From Gemmatimonas aurantiaca (lineage in GTDB: Bacteria; Gemmatimonadota; Gemmatimonadetes; Gemmatimonadales; Gemmatimonadaceae): a stretch of 64,000 bases of DNA. The translations under genes and the position numbers were made by a program. The stretch lies in assembly GCF_037190085.1 (NCBI RefSeq), contig NZ_JBBCJO010000014.1, positions 1 through 64,000 of the forward strand. The letters are read 5' to 3'. How positions within the stretch are numbered: the first letter of the stretch is position 1; every line of letters begins with the position of its first letter. Under the pieces are notes generated by a model, which worked only from the letters and a program-made list of their open reading frames with translations, was not told the DNA's origin and made no database searches. Positions 17,016 through 26,292 of the stretch are shown here, piece after piece.

Positions 17016-18719
17016 ATGCTGCGCATGAAACACCCCACTGAAGAGACGCGTGGTCTCATCCGTTCCGGCACGGTGATCCGTTCCGCGCTCGTGACGGGGC
17101 TGGCGATCGTGACGACCGGTGCGCTGCTCATGGCAGCGTGCGCCGAGCCGCCTGCGCCTGCCGAAGGGCCCGTGGGCGTCCTGACCATCGCCACCCCCGC
17201 CGATCCCGATGCACTGATTCCGCCCATCGTGGCATCGCTGCAGGGCAAACAGGCCGTGGATCTGCTTTTCGACATGCTCGCACGCCCCACCGGCACCATC
17301 GAAACCGTGGGCGATGGGGGCTTTGCGCCGCAACTAGCGTCCGGTTGGCGCTGGGCGTCCGACTCGTTGTCGATCGCTTTCACCATCGACTCCACCGCGC
17401 GATGGCATGATGGCCGGCCCGTGCGGGCGGAAGACGTGGCGTTCTCCTTCGCGCTGTACACCGATCCCGTCGTGGCCTCGCCACACGCCGGTGCCTTTGC
17501 CGGCATCGACTCGGTCACCGTGCGTGATTCGCTCACCGCGGTCGTCTGGTGGGCCCGACGTCATCCGGAGCAGTTCTTCCAGGTGGCCTACAATCTCGCG
17601 ATCATGCCGGCGCATCTGCTGGCACCGCTTCCGCGCGCCACACTGGCCCAGTCCGACTTCGCACGACAGCCCGTCGGTTCCGGTCGCTATCGGTTCGGGG
17701 CATGGACACGCGGTCAGGCCCTCATGTTCGACGCCGACACCTGCAACTACCGCGGTGCGCCTCACATTGCCCGGATCGTCTGGAGCATCACACCGGACGC
17801 CGCGGCCGCGAGCCTGCGTGTCCTGGCAGGTGAAGCCGACATGCTCGAGGCCATCCGCCTCGATGCCTACGCACAGGCCACGGCCACCAAGGGGCTGACA
17901 CTCGCGCCGTATCATTCACTCGACTACGCCTACCTCGCGTTCAATTTCGCGGCTCACGATCCGCGTCGCCGCGATCTCTTCACTTCACATCCTCTGCGGG
18001 TCGCGCTTTCGGCCAGTCTCGATCGGCCGGCACTGGTGCAGAACGTGCTCGGGGAACTGGGCATGGTGGCACTCGGTCCATTCACGCGCGCCGTACCGGA
18101 GGCCGATACCAGCGTCGCGCAGATCGCGTACGACACCACCGCCGCTGATCGTACACTGGATTCGCTGGGTTGGGCGCGCGGCGCCAATGGCATGCGCGCG
18201 AAGAACGGTCAGCCGCTGCGCTTCGAGGTGATTCTTCCCGCCTCGAGTGCCACCCGTCAACGATTCGCGACCCTCATGCAGGCACAGTTCCGGGCCCGGG
18301 GCATCGACATGCAGGTCGCCGCGCTCGAGCCCGCACAGTTCTTCGCACGCGTGGGCAAGGGCGACTTCGACACTGCGTTGAACATGTGGCATGCGGATCC
18401 GAGTCCGATGGCCGTGCGCGATGTGTGGGGATCGCCACGTGGTGGTGATGTCGGCGGCAATTTCGGGCGGTACCACAATGCCGCGGTCGATGCCGTGTTC
18501 GATACTGCGGCCACGACCTTCGATCCGGCTCGTCGTCGGGCACTCTTCCGGCGCGCATTCGCCGCGATCGTGCGCGACGCGCCGGCGATCTGGCTGTACG
18601 AACCGCGCAACATGGCGCTGCTGCGCATGCGTGTGCATCCGACGGTGCTTCGGGCCGATGCGTGGTGGGCCGGCATCCCCGACTGGAGAGTCGATGCGCC
18701 GGAGACGGACGGCTCGTGA
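17016..18719 (+). CDS. ABC transporter substrate-binding lipoprotein, peptide/nickel family 5
   Basis: 567 residues from ATG 17016 (ATG 17025 is equally possible; the frame is open to 16935). A lipoprotein signal ends in ALLMAAC. The mature protein shows the family-5 N-terminal pattern: GVLTIATPADPDALIPP, then LLFDMLARPTG, LASGWRWASDSLSIAFTI, and W.DGRPVRAEDVAFSF. It would bind oligopeptides, nickel complexes or similar solutes in the periplasm and pass them to the two permeases encoded next. Its stop overlaps the GTG start of the first permease. Confidence 0.88.
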   Translation: MLRMKHPTEETRGLIRSGTVIRSALVTGLAIVTTGALLMAACAEPPAPAEGPVGVLTIATPADPDALIPPIVASLQGKQAVDLLFDMLARPTGTIETVGDGGFAPQLASGWRWASDSLSIAFTIDSTARWHDGRPVRAEDVAFSFALYTDPVVASPHAGAFAGIDSVTVRDSLTAVVWWARRHPEQFFQVAYNLAIMPAHLLAPLPRATLAQSDFARQPVGSGRYRFGAWTRGQALMFDADTCNYRGAPHIARIVWSITPDAAAASLRVLAGEADMLEAIRLDAYAQATATKGLTLAPYHSLDYAYLAFNFAAHDPRRRDLFTSHPLRVALSASLDRPALVQNVLGELGMVALGPFTRAVPEADTSVAQIAYDTTAADRTLDSLGWARGANGMRAKNGQPLRFEVILPASSATRQRFATLMQAQFRARGIDMQVAALEPAQFFARVGKGDFDTALNMWHADPSPMAVRDVWGSPRGGDVGGNFGRYHNAAVDAVFDTAATTFDPARRRALFRRAFAAIVRDAPAIWLYEPRNMALLRMRVHPTVLRADAWWAGIPDWRVDAPETDGS

Positions 18720-19720
18720 ACACGCTGGTCCGCGGCCTGATACGATGTCTGCTCGTCATGGTGCTGGCCACTATGGCGGGCTTCGTCATGCTGCGGATGC
18801 TCCCCGGTGATCCTCTCGGACAATCCATCGAGCAACGGGGACGGACGCCCGAAGCACGCGCGGAGCTTCGCGCCAGGTATGCGCTCGATGCGCCATTGTC
18901 CGTTCAGGTTCTCCGGTATGTCGAAGGCCTCGCGCGCGGGGACCTGGGATCTTCACTCGTCGATGGACGTCCCATTGCCGGAGAACTCCTCCGCGCCACC
19001 TGGCTCAGCATGCAACTCGCCATTCCTGCCCTGATGGGCGCGGCGATGTTGGGACTGCTCGTAGGCACCGCGCGGGGATGGCTGGGCGAGTATCGAGCCG
19101 TGCGCGTCGTATTTCATGCGCTGACGGCGATCACGGTGCTTCCCGAGTTCATGCTCGCATTGTTGCTGCTGGTGGTGCTGGCGGTGAAAGCGCGATGGTT
19201 TCCGGTAGGCGGTGTGGCTGATCCCGTGATCGTCTACTCCGGTGGTGCGGGCACGCGCCTGCTCGACCGACTCCATCATCTCGTACTCCCCGCCGGATCG
19301 CTGGCATTGACCTGGTCCGCGATCGTGGCCCGGCAACAGGCCCTGGCCACACGGAGCGCGCGGGACTCACACGCCACACAGGCGGCGCGCGCGCGGGGAC
19401 TCGCGCCCTATACCCTGTGGGCCCGATATGGGCTGCGCGTGGCATTGCCTTCGAGCGTGACCACCATCAGCCTCATGTTCCCCGCGTTGATCAGCGGCAC
19501 CATCGTCGCCGAAACGATCTTCAGCTGGCCAGGTCTGGGACGACTCATCGTGACCGGCATCGGCTCACGCGACTACCCGCTCGTCGTTGGCGCCTTGATC
19601 GTGACCTCCCTATGCCTGGCCGCGGCCAGTGTATTCACGGAGTGGCTGCTCGGCTTGGCGGACCCGCGTGTGGTCGCGGCACACTCCTCGAGACGTCTCG
19701 GTGGAGGAGCCCGACGATGA
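18716..19720 (+). CDS. ABC transporter permease, DppB/OppB type
   Basis: A 334-residue inner-membrane permease. The start is GTG at 18716, overlapping the binding-protein stop by 4 bases, with GGAG about 12 bases upstream. The N-terminus (LIRCLLVMVLATMAGFVMLRMLPGDPL) is the classic DppB first helix and loop. The EAA-like loop AARARGLAPYTLWARYGLRVALP and the end block IVAETIFSWPGLGRLIVTGIGSRDYP are diagnostic. It forms the translocation pore with the next gene product. ATG is 4 bases before its stop for the next gene. Confidence 0.9.
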   Translation: MNTLVRGLIRCLLVMVLATMAGFVMLRMLPGDPLGQSIEQRGRTPEARAELRARYALDAPLSVQVLRYVEGLARGDLGSSLVDGRPIAGELLRATWLSMQLAIPALMGAAMLGLLVGTARGWLGEYRAVRVVFHALTAITVLPEFMLALLLLVVLAVKARWFPVGGVADPVIVYSGGAGTRLLDRLHHLVLPAGSLALTWSAIVARQQALATRSARDSHATQAARARGLAPYTLWARYGLRVALPSSVTTISLMFPALISGTIVAETIFSWPGLGRLIVTGIGSRDYPLVVGALIVTSLCLAAASVFTEWLLGLADPRVVAAHSSRRLGGGARR

Positions 19721-20625
19721 CAGTGGCTTCGCTCGATTCGCTCGATTCGCTCGATTCGCTCGCACCGGTACAACCCGCGCCGGTGCGGCCGGTTCTCACA
19801 TGGAATCGACCGGCCCTCGACCGTCGCCTGATTCTCCCCGGTGCGATGCTCGCCGTGATGATACTGCTCGCCGCGTTCGGTCCCTGGATCGCGCCGTTCG
19901 ATCCGGCCGCGCCACAGGACATGCTGCACGCCGCACTACAGACACCGGGACCTGTCTTCCGGCTGGGCACCGACAGTGCCTCCCGCGATCTCCTGAGTCG
20001 CGTCCTGTACGGAGCCAGAACATCACTGACGATCGCAGCCATCGGCACACTGACGGCACTGCTCGGTGGGGTGGCATGGGCGACCCTGGCCCGGCTCTGC
20101 GGAGGGGCGTGGAGGGCGATGCTCCTCGCATTGTCCGATGCCTTCCGTAGCATCCCCCGCCTGTTGGTACTCCTGGCTGCCGGGGCCGTGGCAGGAGGTG
20201 CCCTGGCACCGTACACGATCGCCATGACCATGGGATGTCTGGCCATGCCATTCGTCTGCCGTGTCATCGATGCGGAATTGCGGCAACTGGCAGCGCGCCC
20301 ATGGAACGAGGCGGCACACGCCCTGGGTGCGTCGCCGTTTCGTATTCTTTCGCATCATCTGCTACCGCACCTCCTGCCCGTGATCGTCAGCCTGGGTGTC
20401 GTGTTGTTGGGAGAATGCCTGGCTGCCGAAGCTGCACTGGGAGTGCTGGGACTGGGGATACCCGAGCCAGCCGTGAGCTGGGGACGCATGATCCAGGACG
20501 CTCTTCCCGATCTCGCCCGCGCCTGGTGGCCACTCGTGGTGCCTTGTCTTGCCCTGCTGGTGACCATGCTCGCCACATCGACACTCGCCGAGCAGTTGAA
20601 TTCCCGCTCTTCGTATCATGACTGA
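19717..20625 (+). CDS. ABC transporter permease, DppC/OppC type
   Basis: 302 residues from ATG 19717, preceded by GGAGGAG 7 bases upstream, which fixes the start although the frame runs open to 19417. The N-terminus carries a short tandem SLD repeat. The DppC signature follows: GPWIAPFDPAAPQDML, FRLGTDSASRDLLSRVLYGARTSL, the EAA loop EAAHALGASPFRILSHHLLPHLLP, and LGLGIPEPAVSWGRMIQDA near the end. It partners with the upstream permease. No DppD/DppF ATPase gene follows; instead the gene overlaps a giant signalling gene by 8 bases. Confidence 0.9.
   Translation: MTVASLDSLDSLDSLAPVQPAPVRPVLTWNRPALDRRLILPGAMLAVMILLAAFGPWIAPFDPAAPQDMLHAALQTPGPVFRLGTDSASRDLLSRVLYGARTSLTIAAIGTLTALLGGVAWATLARLCGGAWRAMLLALSDAFRSIPRLLVLLAAGAVAGGALAPYTIAMTMGCLAMPFVCRVIDAELRQLAARPWNEAAHALGASPFRILSHHLLPHLLPVIVSLGVVLLGECLAAEAALGVLGLGIPEPAVSWGRMIQDALPDLARAWWPLVVPCLALLVTMLATSTLAEQLNSRSSYHD
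19729..19761 (+). repeat. In-frame 9-bp tandem repeat (Ser-Leu-Asp)
   Basis: TCGCTCGAT is repeated three times plus a partial fourth copy within the first codons of the DppC-type gene, encoding SLDSLDSLDSL in the cytoplasmic N-terminus. The perfect 9-bp periodicity makes copy-number slippage possible without a frameshift. Confidence 0.75.
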
Positions 20626-23600
20626 TCGCTCACCGGAGGCCGTGCCTCCCCACGCTCCGTTCCACGATCTCGTCGCGCTCGCACAGCGGGAGGAGAAGGC
20701 GGGACATCGATTGGCTGCCCGTCAGGCATACGAAGCCGCGTTGCAGTTGTTAGAGCGCCCGGAGGACGCACGGGAAACCAGCGATGTGCTGCGCTGGATC
20801 GCGCGCACCTATATCGCCGATGGCGATGGTCCGGCTGCGCTGACCTGTCTCGACCGGGCGCTCGCTGTGGCCGAGACGTGGGGCGATCACGCCGCCGCGG
20901 GGCATGCGTTCAACGTGCAGGCGGTGGTTCACTGGCAGACGGGTGACCTCGACGAGGCGGAGCGGCTCTATCTGCTCGCGCGCCAACGGGCCCTGCATGC
21001 CGGTGACGCCAAACTGGCGGCCATGACCGCGCAGAATCTCGGAGTGCTCGCCAACATCCGTGGGGACTACGCGTTGGCGGAACGACAGTATCGGGTGAGC
21101 CTCGATGACTATCGTTCACTCGGTCTCATGACCGATGTCTGTGTCGCGCTGAACAATCTCGGCCTGCTCTACATTGCCCAGAAGCGCTGGAACGACGCCG
21201 AGGAAGCGCTGCTGGAAGGCGTGCGCGTCTGCGAGCCGCTGAATGACGTCAATGTGCGTCTGCAGCTCGACATCAACCTGGCCGAACTCTGGGTGGCGCA
21301 GGGCGAGTATGCACGTGCTCATGGCGCCGTGACCGCCGCACAGGCCGCGGCCGTGCAGTTGGGCGATGGTTCCGCGATCGCCAAGTCGACCAAGCTGCTG
21401 GGTGTCATCGCCAGCAACACCGGGAAATACGCCGAGGCCGAACAGTATCTGCTGCAGGCGGAGGAAGTGGCCACCGCACGCAGTGAGAAACTCCTGCTGG
21501 CCGAAATCGCCCGTGACCGGGCGGCGCTCGCCCGACGCACCGGCCGCAATCGCGACGTGCTGCAGCAACTCAACCGCGCGCACCGTCTCTTCTCGCAGCT
21601 ACGGGCACAATCGGAGCTGCGGGACATCGGCGCCCGCGTCGACCAGCTCGAGCAGGAGTTCGTTCACGTCGCCCGTCGATGGGGTGAATCCATCGAAGCG
21701 AAAGACCGGTACACGCAGGGTCACTGCCAGCGCGTGGCCGAGCTGGCCTGCGCCATCGCCGAGGTCAGCGGCATGGACGCCACCTCGCTGTTCTGGTTCC
21801 GTATCGGCGCCCTGCTGCACGACGTGGGCAAGCTGGTGATCCCCGAAGAAGTGCTCAACAAGCCCGGCAAACTGGACGACACCGAGTGGGCGCTCATGAA
21901 GAGCCACACCACGGCGGGCGCCGAGATGCTGAGCGAGATCGAGTTCCCGTGGGACGTGCGTCCAATGGTGGAGTCCCATCATGAGCGATGGGACGGTCGG
22001 GGATATCCGCATGGTCTGGCCGGTACCGCCATTCCGTTGGTCGCGCGCATTCTCACCATCGCCGACGTCTACGATGCCCTCACGTCGGTGCGCAGCTACA
22101 AACGTGCGCTCACCCATGAAGAGACCATGGCCATCCTGCGGAAGGATGTAGGCACGGTGTTCGATCCCGAGGTCTTTGCCTGGTTCGAACAGATCGAAGC
22201 CGATTGGGCACGTCGTTCTCTCGCCGCGGCGGCACCGGCGCTCGAAGAGCGCCGCGATGCCGAATCGGATACCGCGGAGCCGGGCTTGCACACCTTCGAC
22301 GATCTCACCGGCGTGGCCTTGCGGCGTGCGTTCCGGCAGACGGCCGCCCGTACACTCGAAGCCCGGCATACCACCGGTCGGCCCGTGGCGTTGCTCATTC
22401 TCGATGTCGATCGATTGAGCGTGATCAACGAGCAGTTCGGGACCACCGCCGGTGACGACGTGCTGAAGCACGTGGCCAACGCCATTCGCGCGACGGTTCG
22501 TCCATCCGATTTCATCGGACGGTATGCGGGTGATGAATTTGTCGTCCTTCTGTCCGGCATCCGGTTCGAGGAGGCCACGCGTGTGGCGGAGCGTATCCGG
22601 GCGGCGGTGTCGGCTTCGGCCGTGCCGGTTTCCTCCGGCGTGTTGGAAGCCGACGCAACGACGCACACATCGGTCTCCATTTCGATATCGGTGTCCATCG
22701 GCGTGGCCTGCGCCCCTCAACACGGCACCTCGCTGGATGGCCTGTTCGGTGCCGCCGACAATGCCCTGTATGCGGCGAAACATTCGGGACGCAATCAGGT
22801 CGTTCCTGCCTCGCGCCTGCAGGGCGGCCGGCAACAGCTCGTTCTGCAAACCGTGGTTGGCCGGGAGCAGGAGCGTGCCCGGGTACGCGAGCACTTCGCC
22901 GACGCATCACGCGGCCAACCATCGGTGGTGCTAGTCACGGGCGAAGCCGGAGTCGGCAAGTCGACACTGCTCAAGCAACTGGGGCCGGATCTTGGCGTCC
23001 GGGGTGGTGCGTTCCTGATCGGGCATTGTCTCGAGACGGACATGACCACCCCCTTCGGGCCGTGGCGCGACATCCTGCTCACGATGCATCGTGGCGGTCT
23101 TCTTCCCGATCGGGCGTGGTCACATCTCGCGCACATCGTGCCGGACTTCGGTACACCAGCACCGGCTCTCGAAGGTCGGGCCTTTGCCCGGGCCGTGCAC
23201 GAGGAGCTCGAAGAGTGTCTGCGACTCGCTGCGACACAGCGCCCGCTGGTGCTCATGTTCGACGACGTGCAGTGGGCCGATGCGCGCAGCTGGGACGCAC
23301 TCGAGTACCTCGTGGCACGTCTCCAGGATCAACGGGTGCTGCTCGGACTCACGTTGCGCCCCGAAAGCGCGTTGGAGGAAGCCGAACGGCGCGTACGACG
23401 TCTCACACGATCGGAGCGCTGCACCACATTGCGTTTGCGTCGTCTGTCGCAGGCGGATCTGGCGCTGTGGTTGCAGGATGCCCTTGGTGGACAGACTCCA
23501 CCCGCGTCGCTTCTCCAGGCCATCGTCGCGCGCAGCGAAGGCAATGCGCTCTTTGCCGTGCAGCTCCTGCGGGCCATGAGCGATGACGGTCGCCTGTTCT

Positions 23601-25438
23601 GGACCACGGATGGATGGCAGTACCGTGACGACAGGTCGTCGGAACTGCCGGCCGCCATCGGGGATCTGCTCGCCCAGCGGGTAAAGTCGCTCTCACGGGC
23701 CCACCGCGAAATCCTCGCCATGGCTGCCGTGCTGGGTCGTGAATTCGATCCCGGTGTACTCGTCGCCGCATGTGATGCGCCCGAGTCCACGGTTCATGAA
23801 GCGCTCGACGAGGGTCTTTCGAGTTCCGTGCTCGTCGCCACGGAACGGATGCAGCACACGCTCGCGTTCGCCCACGGGCTACTCACCGAGCTGTTGCTCG
23901 CCGAGGTGAATCCGCTCCGGCGACAGCAATGGCATGCACGCGTGGCCCAGGCCGTGGCGCAGCGGGATTCCGCCGATCCGGGCACACTGGCCCGTCACTA
24001 CGATCGGGCGGGTATGTCATCCCACGCCCTGATGTCCGCACTGGAGGCGGGTGACCAGGCCCATCGGGTTTTTGCGCATGAAGTCGCCATCGAGTGGTAC
24101 CGTGTGGCACAGCGTCATGCCATCTCGGCGCCGCAGAAGGCCGATGTGGAATTCCGCCTGGCAACGGTGGCGGAAGCCGCTGGACAACTCGCGCAGGCCG
24201 AAGTGCATTGTGATCGGGCACTCACCGAGTACGCCGAAGCCACCCGGGTCGGCGGGCGGACACTCACCATCGGTCGCATGCGCGAGCGCCTGCGTTTGCA
24301 ACGGGGGGTCGACCATCGCACGGTGCTGCAGGCGTGCACGGCATTGTACGACCGGGCCGTCGCCGACGGTGATCACACGGAGACCGTGGCGCTGCGCATC
24401 ATGATGTCGGCGGTATTGCAACAAGCGGGTGGCGTCGCGGAAGCCGATCACATGGCCCGGGAGGCCGTGGCTGCAGCCGAGCGACTCGATCAGCCGAGTG
24501 TACTCGCCGAGGCGCTGTTGCGCCTGGGCTCCGTCCTGCTGACGGAGAGTCCCGCCGCCGCCATCCCGCACTATCGGCGATCGCTCGATCTCTCTCTTGC
24601 GGCTGGTGATCGCCACGGACAATTGCGCTGCCACATCAACATCGGCACGGCCTGCGATCGCGCCGGCAATCATCCGGCCGCGGAGGTGTCGTTCCTGACG
24701 GCCTGCGAGTTGGCGCGTGAGCTGCGGGCCACCGATCTGGGTGGCGTGGCGACGCTCAATCTGGGAGTGTTGCTGATGAAGACAGGGCGCACCGACGCGG
24801 CCCGGCAGCGGTTTTCCGACGCCCTGCGCGACTTCGAGTCCATCAAGCACGACCGTTATCGACTGGCGGCGCTCTACAATCTCGCGCATCTGGCGCGGAT
24901 GGAGAACGATGCCGCCGCCGCACTCGAGCTGTACGACACCTGCGCCGTGCTCGCGGCGCATATCGGCCATCACGATGTGGAAGTGGGCGCGCTCGCCGGT
25001 GCGGGGCTCGCCGAACTCGATCTCCGTTCCATCCGGGCGGCGGAACAACTGGCGCAGCGTGTGGAATCGATGATGAACGGGATGGCCAATCGTTTCGCGT
25101 GGTTCCAGGGGCGTGAGCTGGTGGAGGCGCTCCTGCTCCGATTGGAGACGAAGCGAACCTCCGTCGCCAGCATACGCGGCAAGCTGCTGACCACGCTCGC
25201 GCGCATCGAAAGTCAGGATGCGTATGCGGCGCTCTGGCTTGCCGCCGAGTGCTCACATCTGCTGCTGGCCAACACGGCCGACGTCGCCGCGGCACGTGCC
25301 CGGCTGTTGGTCCAGGCACGTGCCCATGGGTATACGCCCCTGGTTCAGCGCCTGCAGGGAGACCGTCTGCCGCGTGTCAGCGGGTCGGTGCGCATCATCG
25401 CACACCCCGCCACGCCTTCGGTCGCCCAGGCGTCGTAA
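20618..25438 (+). CDS. Giant TPR / HD-GYP / GGDEF / AAA ATPase / TPR signalling protein
   Basis: 1606 residues with five visible parts. Residues ~15-340 are tetratricopeptide repeats. Residues ~350-545 are an HD-GYP c-di-GMP phosphodiesterase with His401-Asp402 in HDVGK and the full HHERWDGRGYP motif from His454. Residues ~555-730 are a GGDEF diguanylate cyclase domain with signature A-G-D-E-F at 637-641. Residues ~740-1010 are a STAND/AAA-type ATPase with Walker A GEAGVGKST from Gly775 and LVLMFDDVQWAD as Walker B. Residues ~1130-1590 are TPRs again. No membrane segment is seen, so it is cytosolic. It can in principle make and degrade c-di-GMP under ATP- and TPR-partner control. The ATG lies inside the upstream permease gene, suggesting coupled translation. 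Confidence 0.9.
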   Translation: MTDRSPEAVPPHAPFHDLVALAQREEKAGHRLAARQAYEAALQLLERPEDARETSDVLRWIARTYIADGDGPAALTCLDRALAVAETWGDHAAAGHAFNVQAVVHWQTGDLDEAERLYLLARQRALHAGDAKLAAMTAQNLGVLANIRGDYALAERQYRVSLDDYRSLGLMTDVCVALNNLGLLYIAQKRWNDAEEALLEGVRVCEPLNDVNVRLQLDINLAELWVAQGEYARAHGAVTAAQAAAVQLGDGSAIAKSTKLLGVIASNTGKYAEAEQYLLQAEEVATARSEKLLLAEIARDRAALARRTGRNRDVLQQLNRAHRLFSQLRAQSELRDIGARVDQLEQEFVHVARRWGESIEAKDRYTQGHCQRVAELACAIAEVSGMDATSLFWFRIGALLHDVGKLVIPEEVLNKPGKLDDTEWALMKSHTTAGAEMLSEIEFPWDVRPMVESHHERWDGRGYPHGLAGTAIPLVARILTIADVYDALTSVRSYKRALTHEETMAILRKDVGTVFDPEVFAWFEQIEADWARRSLAAAAPALEERRDAESDTAEPGLHTFDDLTGVALRRAFRQTAARTLEARHTTGRPVALLILDVDRLSVINEQFGTTAGDDVLKHVANAIRATVRPSDFIGRYAGDEFVVLLSGIRFEEATRVAERIRAAVSASAVPVSSGVLEADATTHTSVSISISVSIGVACAPQHGTSLDGLFGAADNALYAAKHSGRNQVVPASRLQGGRQQLVLQTVVGREQERARVREHFADASRGQPSVVLVTGEAGVGKSTLLKQLGPDLGVRGGAFLIGHCLETDMTTPFGPWRDILLTMHRGGLLPDRAWSHLAHIVPDFGTPAPALEGRAFARAVHEELEECLRLAATQRPLVLMFDDVQWADARSWDALEYLVARLQDQRVLLGLTLRPESALEEAERRVRRLTRSERCTTLRLRRLSQADLALWLQDALGGQTPPASLLQAIVARSEGNALFAVQLLRAMSDDGRLFWTTDGWQYRDDRSSELPAAIGDLLAQRVKSLSRAHREILAMAAVLGREFDPGVLVAACDAPESTVHEALDEGLSSSVLVATERMQHTLAFAHGLLTELLLAEVNPLRRQQWHARVAQAVAQRDSADPGTLARHYDRAGMSSHALMSALEAGDQAHRVFAHEVAIEWYRVAQRHAISAPQKADVEFRLATVAEAAGQLAQAEVHCDRALTEYAEATRVGGRTLTIGRMRERLRLQRGVDHRTVLQACTALYDRAVADGDHTETVALRIMMSAVLQQAGGVAEADHMAREAVAAAERLDQPSVLAEALLRLGSVLLTESPAAAIPHYRRSLDLSLAAGDRHGQLRCHINIGTACDRAGNHPAAEVSFLTACELARELRATDLGGVATLNLGVLLMKTGRTDAARQRFSDALRDFESIKHDRYRLAALYNLAHLARMENDAAAALELYDTCAVLAAHIGHHDVEVGALAGAGLAELDLRSIRAAEQLAQRVESMMNGMANRFAWFQGRELVEALLLRLETKRTSVASIRGKLLTTLARIESQDAYAALWLAAECSHLLLANTADVAAARARLLVQARAHGYTPLVQRLQGDRLPRVSGSVRIIAHPATPSVAQAS

Positions 25439-25481
25439 GGGCGCCGCGAAGGCGTCGTGAAAACATCGGGCAGGCGCGGGT

Positions 25482-25498
25482 GGCGACCTTACGTCGCC
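25482..25498. terminator. Short hairpin holding the carbonic anhydrase stop codon
   Basis: GGCGAC (25482-25487) / GTCGCC (25493-25498), a perfect 6-bp stem with a 5-base loop. The loop contains the TAA stop of the minus-strand carbonic anhydrase gene (complement of 25489-25491). It lies between convergent genes and may be a modest terminator; there is no clear T-tract. Confidence 0.4.
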
Positions 25499-26157
25499 GT
25501 TCCGGCCTGGCCTTCTTCGCTCATCAGATTGTAGATGCGCTGCACTTCACGCAGCCGGGCTTCGAAATCGATCTCGAGATCGCGGAGTGTCCCGGTGCGC
25601 AGGTCGAACACCCAGCCATGGACGATCGGCGCGCCATGATGCAGGTAGGAACGCTGCACGACCGCCGTCTTGATGACGTTCATGCACTGCTCGACCACAT
25701 TGAGCTCGACGAGGCGCTTGTAGCGCGAGGACTCATCCGTGATGGCATCCAGCTCCTTCTGATGCAGCCGGTAGACATCGCGGATGTTCCGCAGCCAGGG
25801 GTTCAGCAAACCCAGATCGCGGGACTGCATCGCGGCGAGCACACCGCCACAGTTGTAGTGGCCGCACACGATGATGTGCTTCACGTTCAGATACGCGACC
25901 CCGTACTCGATCACCGACGCCGCATTCAGATCCGTATTGGGTACGATGTTCCCGACATTCCGGTGCACGAAGACATCGCCGGGTTCGACGCCCATGATCT
26001 CGTTGGCGGGCACCCGGCTGTCGGAGCAACCGATGTACAGATAGTCCGGGCACTGCTGTGATGCCAGACGCTCGAAGTACTCGGGATCGCCCGCCGTACG
26101 GGAGGCGGCCCAGCGTGCGCTATTCTCGAAGAGCTGTTCGTAGGGAATGTTGGGCAT
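25489..26157 (-). CDS. Beta-class carbonic anhydrase
   Basis: A 222-residue cytosolic zinc enzyme converting CO2 and water to bicarbonate. The zinc and active-site residues are all visible: Cys44, Asp46 and Arg48 in IGCSDSRVPANEI, and His100 and Cys103 in VCGHYNCGGV. Length and the block FVHRNVGNIVPNTDLNAASVIEYGV fit clade B bacterial enzymes. It ends in a hairpin loop and is convergent with the giant signalling gene. No signal peptide. The upstream ATPase gene on the same strand is 135 bases away. Confidence 0.95.
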   Translation of the reverse strand: MPNIPYEQLFENSARWAASRTAGDPEYFERLASQQCPDYLYIGCSDSRVPANEIMGVEPGDVFVHRNVGNIVPNTDLNAASVIEYGVAYLNVKHIIVCGHYNCGGVLAAMQSRDLGLLNPWLRNIRDVYRLHQKELDAITDESSRYKRLVELNVVEQCMNVIKTAVVQRSYLHHGAPIVHGWVFDLRTGTLRDLEIDFEARLREVQRIYNLMSEEGQAGTAT

Positions 26158-26292
26158 GAGATCGTGATACGGAACGGGACGGCCGCGCCTTGATCGCGGG
26201 CACCAGGGTCACGAATGATCCCAGTCACGCAAACTCGCAGACGGCACCACGCCACGCCAGCGGTGTCACGCCGCGAAATGCATGCCCTCCTC

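Noticed and set aside
19729..19761. Considered as part of a CRISPR-like array
   Set aside because: Contiguous 9-bp units with no spacers, in frame within a coding region.
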